Shown here piece by piece: positions 58,742-64,000 of a DNA stretch of 64,000 bases. Origin of the DNA: Prosopocoilus inquinatus. Taxonomy: Eukaryota; Arthropoda; Insecta; Coleoptera; Lucanidae. A program made the position numbers and the translations under genes. The stretch covers positions 61,688,713 to 61,752,712 of the forward strand of contig CM069871.1 of assembly GCA_036172665.1 (NCBI GenBank), written 5' to 3'. The number at the start of each line of letters is the position of its first letter. The stretch's first letter is position 1. The notes beneath the pieces are model-generated. The model ran no database searches and was not told the DNA's origin. It was given only the letters and a program-made list of their open reading frames with translations.

Positions 58742-60526
58742 ATACAAAATTTGTTAAAATTATGGTCTCAACCAAAGATCGAGTCCAACCTTCGGTTGAC
58801 TAGATTTTACAAATCCGCCCTAAGGGTCAGTATTATAACCGCAGGTTAAAACTCGACCTATGGTTAGCCTACGTTTTGACTAAGTAAATATTTAACGAAA
58901 GGTTAAGTCTTAACTTAACTGGCACATTATAGACACTTTTACATTCGTTCCTTCAATTGTTCTTTATTTAAATACCTGCAATTTTATTAGTTGTTAACGG
59001 AGCGATGCCGATTTCCGGTAAATGGTAAATTAGATATATCGCTTGTTTTTAGTAATAATAAACTCCGTACCATTAATTAGCAGGAATTAATCATTAACGA
59101 AATAAATTACTAATTAGCATTTTAATTAACAATAATTGGCATCAGTCAGCATCGCCAAATTAACTAACTGAGTGCTTAGCGTGGTTAAGGTAATATGTAA
59201 CGTCAATGAGAATCTCACCTCAAGTATTAATTTTTATTACAACAATTATCGTCAATTATAACGTATTAATAATTCCACGCAACAATGTAGTGTTTGCCTT
59301 CTTCCTTCTATTTACAGGAAACATACATTTTTAACGCATAATTTTCTCTGTTTTCTTATACGTATTTGCCTTTGTTTAGCTTTCAGCAAATATCACTGTC
59401 TCATTTTCATTTATGTCTCCAGTTCTTTATTTTTCTTCGTCTCTTATCTCTGTACCTTCCATTGTCCAACATGTTAAAAAAAAATTGGACACCGACATAA
59501 TTACCATTTGATTACGTTTGAGCTTGAAACCAAAACGGTATAGAATCCTGCCAATGCAAGAAAACGGAAGCTTTCAATAAGAAAAATAACCGTCCTGAAG
59601 AAAATTTCAATTATGTTCGTGCTACTAAGTACGGCTTAGAAAGGAAACACTGTTATACTATATTTAACGAGTACGATATGTGGTGTTTTGAAACTGGAAA
59701 CGGTAGATCATTTAACTTCTACGCCTTTGACCTTAACAGGGCAGACCACAAGATATTACTGAATAAACTATTCGAATAGAACTTCTACAGCCTCAATATG
59801 AAACTAATTGAAATGTTTGAACTGAAAATTAAAATATTCGAAAGCAAATAAGAGATAAATGGAATTCCGCAGGATTCTAAATTGATTTCAATGCTGTTTT
59901 TAATCTATAACTGATAAATAATCCTGCTTACATCGTATCATTGTTTATTTGTCAGTTAAGACGAATGAATCACAATTAAATATGCAATGATTAGAATTGT
60001 ATTTAGATGAGATTATTTGACTTACAAAGGAAAAAGATGATCGACGTTCTAGGTCACTCTTGTATGTACCTACTTTCATAAACGCAATCTTACTGTCTGA
60101 AACTCTTTACTTAAAGTGGAAGATACATAATTTCTTTTAGACTTTTTTGTTATTTACATTAAGCTGCGTCCACCTTATGCCGGTACGTGCCCATCGGCAA
60201 ATGCAGTTAGTTTATTATGGCTATATTTTATCGACAAGTGGTGCTACGGACTCATTTCGCACTAAAAACTTTCCCTATTTCGTTAGCTAAAAGTCATTTT
60301 CAAATAGTTCTGAATCTGTCTCTGTACATCATTTTCACACACATTTTACTACAATTGTTAATTTTTCTAAACCGTTCTTTTGGTCCGCCGTCCTTACTGA
60401 ATATTTTTCACGTCTCGTTTCAAGGTTTTCTTTTTCGAATTTTTACAAAAGCATTTTCGTTTGTGTTTGGTTTTTTGTTGTGTGTGAAGGTTCGAATATT
60501 CAATACGTAGAGAAGCATTGTCTAAC
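58742..60526. other. Intergenic, no gene seen
   Basis: AT-rich. A possible MITE end GGGTCAGTATTATAACC preceded by TAA lies at 58821-58840, with related AACCT/AGGTT words nearby, but no second terminus was found. A 97-codon hydrophobic frame at 60217-60510 looks like chance T-rich translation. Confidence 0.45.
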
Positions 60527-60655
60527 GGCCAGTTGCACCAAACACTTAAGCTGAGCTTAAATTTAAGTATTGTTTATAATGTGATATTTAGGATTACGTA
60601 CTTACATTCTAAGCGACACTTAAAGTTAAGTTCGGCTTAAGTGTGTGAGTAGATA
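60527..60655. mobile_element. MITE fragment with GGCCAGTTGCACCAAA end
   Basis: GGCCAGTTGCACCAAACACT followed by TTAAGCTGAGCTTAAA is a common insect MITE terminus (PIF/Harbinger-like). The opposite side has AAGTTCGGCTTAAGTGTGTG at about 60630, a diverged inverted partner, but the final GGCC is lost. Confidence 0.55.
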
Positions 60656-63385
60656 ATATTATAACGTATAAAAACACGTTCAAGGTCAGAAAATCTGTCG
60701 GACAAAGCAAACGAAAAGTGGCGTCTTCCAGTGCAACTTTTCTGACTTAATTACGTGTTCCGTATCATTTTCCTCAGTTTGTGATTAATTTCGCGAATGT
60801 AGAAAAACACTTTAGGGTGTTTCTTTTTTGTTTTGGTAAATTTATTTAAATTTTTCATCGTATCATACTCCAATTCTTGCTTTCCGTTTTTACAATAGGA
60901 ATAGTTTCTGCTCTTGCAATACTTATTCTGCAAATATTAGTGCGATAATTATAAAATAATTTCACACATTTTCAACAGCGTTACAAAACTAGCGTAAGAA
61001 GATGTTTAATTACTTTAGCAAAAATCTAACGAAGATTAGGTACTCATTTTTAACATAATTGTTATTGTCTATTACAAAGAGGTGCGTAAACAACCGTTCT
61101 TACTTAACGAATGTTGAAAATACAAATAAACATGCCGATGTCCGCAAGTCGGATTCATATTCGTATACAATATGACCTTGACCGAAATCTTCTAAACGTA
61201 AATAAAAAGTTCTATTACTTTGTTAAACTTGCTGAAACAAGTCGTAAACCAAGCAGAGGTTTCAAAACAAAGCGATTGCGCTCGCTTGTGATAGGTCAGT
61301 TTAGTTAAAAGACTGTATCCTAAGAAAAGACGTCGTTTGGGCTTTTAAGTACACAATTGTCTTTGCTCTGTTGTTACGTTACACATAGCCATAGATGAAC
61401 TGTATACGTACAAAACATGCATAAATACCTGTAAAAAATTCAGTAAGAAAATTTACAAAGAACAAAGACATTCTAAATAAGCTCCAACAAGGAAAACGTT
61501 AAAGTTGATTTAAACAATTAAGATCTTTCGACCCATGCAAATAGAATTTTTTTAGAAGAATCCTATCTTACGGATTTTCGATTCGCTGCAGCATCACATC
61601 GTATCTCCTACAGGAGGTTAAAAAACACAAAAAAAGAGAATAAACTCAAACTGCTCCACTTCAGTAAATAGAAAACGCGATGTAACAGGATTTGGGGAAA
61701 AGAATATAAACACAGTTGTTCTTATAATATTGCGGAAAATGATTGTTTAAAGTTCTTTAGAGTTTAGATGGAAACTTTCTGTATTTTAAAAAGTTTGAAG
61801 GACACTTTAAAATTTACAAAGTTTTGAATTCAGTGATTAAATTTTGTCTTTCTGAATAAAAAGAAAATATTAAGAATGCACGTTTCCAAGAAGTATTATT
61901 TTACGGTTTCTAACAAATTTCTTCAAGAAGAAGCTCCTTTTATAAAAGATTGGTTATGCTTACTTTATATTTATTAATTTTCTCCGTTTCTCCTTTGGTT
62001 ATTATTAGGCAGTATTAATGGACTAATCCAAAATTAAGGTTTACAGCTAGAAAAATTACGTGTTAACTTTTCATTTTGATGTATCCAAACTTCTAATCTA
62101 TTCCTATTTATTGTTATTATTGTAATTTTTCTGTTTTGTGACTATCTTCAAACCATATCATGTTGTCATATTCCATTCTTGTATAGTTCTAGGAAAAGAA
62201 GAAGATTTATGAATGTTTGTCTTCGGAAAGCGTATTTTATCAGTAAAGTTTTTCTTATCCCTTACTTCTAATTTGGTTAGAAAATTTTGCATCGAATCGA
62301 CTTGAAAATAAATATAACAAAACAATTTTAATCTTGCTGTGTTTCTTCTAGAAGACAGAGTTTCCCATTTTATTTTCTTCAGCGTACGAGATACTGACGC
62401 TGTTATTCTAATAATTTGAGTTTTTTTCTCAACAATTTCAGAGAGAGATTTTAGGAATAAAAAGCAGTAGTATTCATCTTTGATCTAAATTTTCTATAAT
62501 TTCTATAAGGTAAAACTTTTTTCTTTAACTAAATGGATTCGAAGACGTCATAAACTTTTTTGTTCACTGCTGCTTTCCTTTCTTAAGTATGAAATTGTGA
62601 AATAGCGTCTTGCTAAAATGCATGGAACTGTACAGAAGTGTGCAATATAATATGTCAGATTAAAAAAAAAATGAAACTGTTGCACTGCTCATTTTCTATT
62701 GACCATTCCAAGAATGTAAAGGATAAAGAATAATGCAGAAGTACGCATGAGTAATTAAAGAACTCCTACTCAATTGTACCCGCCCTTATTCAGTTTGGGT
62801 CCACATAGGAAAACTGTTCGATATTCTTATATAAAGGGGTGCATTTGACGAAGAAAAATTTTTAAAAATGGTACGGCGAAGGGAAAAGCAAAGTTAATTG
62901 CACTCGCGTTGTCACAGTTTAATGTATTGTACAGGGTTAAAAGATTTTTATTCTTTGTTGCGCCGTAAAAGTCAGACTTTTATTCTGATGTTCTATTTTG
63001 CTTTTGTAAGAAAACGAATATTAAATTTTATCCTTAAGGAAACATCTCAGGTACCAAAACAAAACAAATTGTGTAACCGATTTTTTTTATATTAATTTAA
63101 TTTAAATTCTGTGTTTTAACAATGATTCCAGCCTGGCGTTGGTGAGTTAATAAAAATTTATTATTGCGCTTAAAGGAAAAGCTACATATTTTCTAGTAGA
63201 GGCATTTTTGTTAAGTACTGAATATGCCCCTTCTCGTCAAACATTTTTTTTCTTCTATTTATTGCCATATTTTCATTAGTATTTATTTGTTTATAATGTT
63301 CATTTTTTTGTTTGATATCTGGCTTTTTTAACGAGATAAACAAAAGTGGATTTTCAATCCCTGTCCGTACGTGTTTACATATATG
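60656..63385. other. Intergenic, no gene seen
   Basis: AT-rich DNA without supported exons or transposon ends. Short frames here are low-complexity. Confidence 0.5.
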
Positions 63386-63960
63386 TATACAGCGTGTTTA
63401 AAAAAAAATGTTCGGATATTATAACCACGAACAGTACTCATCAAGAGGAATAAAAAATCTAAGTAAGTCCGCAAATAATTTTTTTCAAGGATAGAGATGA
63501 TTTTCCATTGAAGTTAAAAAATTGTATTATTGCAAAGAAACACTCAGTAAACGTGTGATTATCTAGACAAAAAAATAATTGAAGTAAATGTGTGTATTCA
63601 AGACCTGTTAATCACTAAATGAGCTGCAGCAACGAATAGAACATAACTACCAAACCATTCAAGAAAATCAAGGACTATTCGAAAGAATAACAGCTTCTTT
63701 TCGTCGAAGATGTGAAGCCTGTGTGCAAGTGGGAGGTGGACTTGCAGAACATTTTCTTTAATTATTTTTGTGTCTAGATAATCACACGTTTACTGTTTGT
63801 TTCTTTATAATAATGCAATTTTTTAACTTCAATGGAAAATCAATTCTACCCTTGAAAAAAATTATTTGCAGACATATACTTACTAAGACCTTTTTGTTTC
63901 TTTTGGCGAGTACTATTCGTGGTTACAGTATCCGAACCTTTTTTTTAAACACCCGGTATA
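63386..63960. mobile_element. Long-TIR IS630-type element, 575 bp, with a transposase tail
   Basis: The left end TATACAGCGTGTTTAAAAAA and right end TTTTTTTAAACACCCGGTATA pair. The TIRs run about 185-190 bp (63386-63570 and 63771-63960), sharing GGATATTATAACCACGAA-like, TTGAAGTTAAAAAATTG and GTGTGATTATCTAGAC strings. Only about 200 bp lies between them, and that space holds the end of a transposase (63613-63761). Confidence 0.88.
63613..63761 (+). pseudogene. C-terminal remnant of an IS630-type transposase
   Basis: A 49-codon open stretch ends at TAA (63759-63761), immediately before the right TIR. It starts SLNELQQRIEHNYQTIQENQ and continues GLFERITASFRRRCEACVQV, then GGGLAEHFL. The family normally ends ..FRRRLELCIE..GGHFEHLL, so the pattern FRRRC..C..VGGG...HFL is a clear relative. 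No start codon and no catalytic domain are left. It marks the element as an internal-deletion derivative of an autonomous transposon. Confidence 0.75.
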
Positions 63961-64000
63961 TATGGTTCGATCTGTTCCAGCCATATTTGATTTCAGGATT

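Noticed and set aside
58745..58920. Complete MITE with AACCT/AGGTT words
   Set aside because: One possible end (TAA then GGGTCAG at 58821-58830) is visible but no second terminus was found.
60217..60510. 97-codon hydrophobic ORF
   Set aside because: No recognisable domain, T-rich composition and no promoter or splice context; likely chance.
1..64000. CRISPR arrays, bacterial operons, rRNA genes or an obvious defence system
   Set aside because: No regularly spaced repeats with unique spacers, no rRNA-like conserved blocks and no operon structure. Introns and element types point to an animal nuclear genome.

Overview
This window looks like AT-rich, gene-poor nuclear DNA from an animal, most likely an insect. 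The signs are spliceosomal introns, mariner/IS630, Tigger/pogo, hAT-type and PIF/Harbinger-type DNA transposons, a Gypsy LTR element, LINEs with a (ATT)n tail, a tRNA-derived SINE, and no operons or bacterial ribosome sites. Nothing in the sequence fixes the order; a beetle or bug would be a guess. All homology calls are from recognition of motifs, not from a search.

Layout. 0-5 kb: a near-perfect 76-bp-arm palindrome, then a GC-richer promoter-like stretch leading to a small candidate host gene or decayed gene (2539-3202), then an 841-bp element whose inverted termini are arrays of a short repeat and which is flanked by a perfect 8-bp duplication. 7-12 kb: a 1.7-kb non-autonomous element with an 8-bp duplication, then a decayed Gypsy LTR retrotransposon. 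12-21 kb: small fold-back elements, a SINE, a long-terminal-inverted-repeat (long-TIR) element, a PIF/Harbinger-type element with TTA duplication, minisatellites and a T-rich tract. 21.9-29.8 kb: a second palindrome, a CR1/Jockey-like LINE, a 1.86-kb element with about 600-bp TIRs, a GC-richer island, and an RNase-H-bearing LINE split by an IS630-like transposon. 30-34 kb: a MITE, a 47-codon coding-like ORF and a full-length but dead mariner. 36-41 kb: a 4.2-kb TIR element carrying a Mutator-like-transposase/YqaJ-nuclease gene that still has a 60-bp intron. 41-48 kb: a hAT-type MITE with CCGAAA subterminal repeats, then a 5.2-kb Tigger/pogo transposon with at least four other elements inserted in nested fashion. 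50-52 kb: a complex A-rich repeat array present in both orientations. 52-53 kb: GC-richer DNA and a candidate terminal exon on the minus strand. 53-58.4 kb: a decayed mariner, a composite inverted duplication holding a copy of the exon seen at 3 kb, a broken IS630-type transposase, and a second copy of the IS630-like element of 27.8 kb. The window ends with another long-TIR element that keeps the last 49 codons of its transposase.

There is no intact multi-gene system. The most interesting patterns are: a set of long-TIR elements with TATACCGG/TATACAG ends, two of which keep only the C-terminal tail of an IS630-type transposase; two IS630-like copies with complementary lesions; the TAA-flanked element with the YqaJ gene; several near-perfect long palindromes; and an apparently coding exon that recurs inside a recent inverted duplication.
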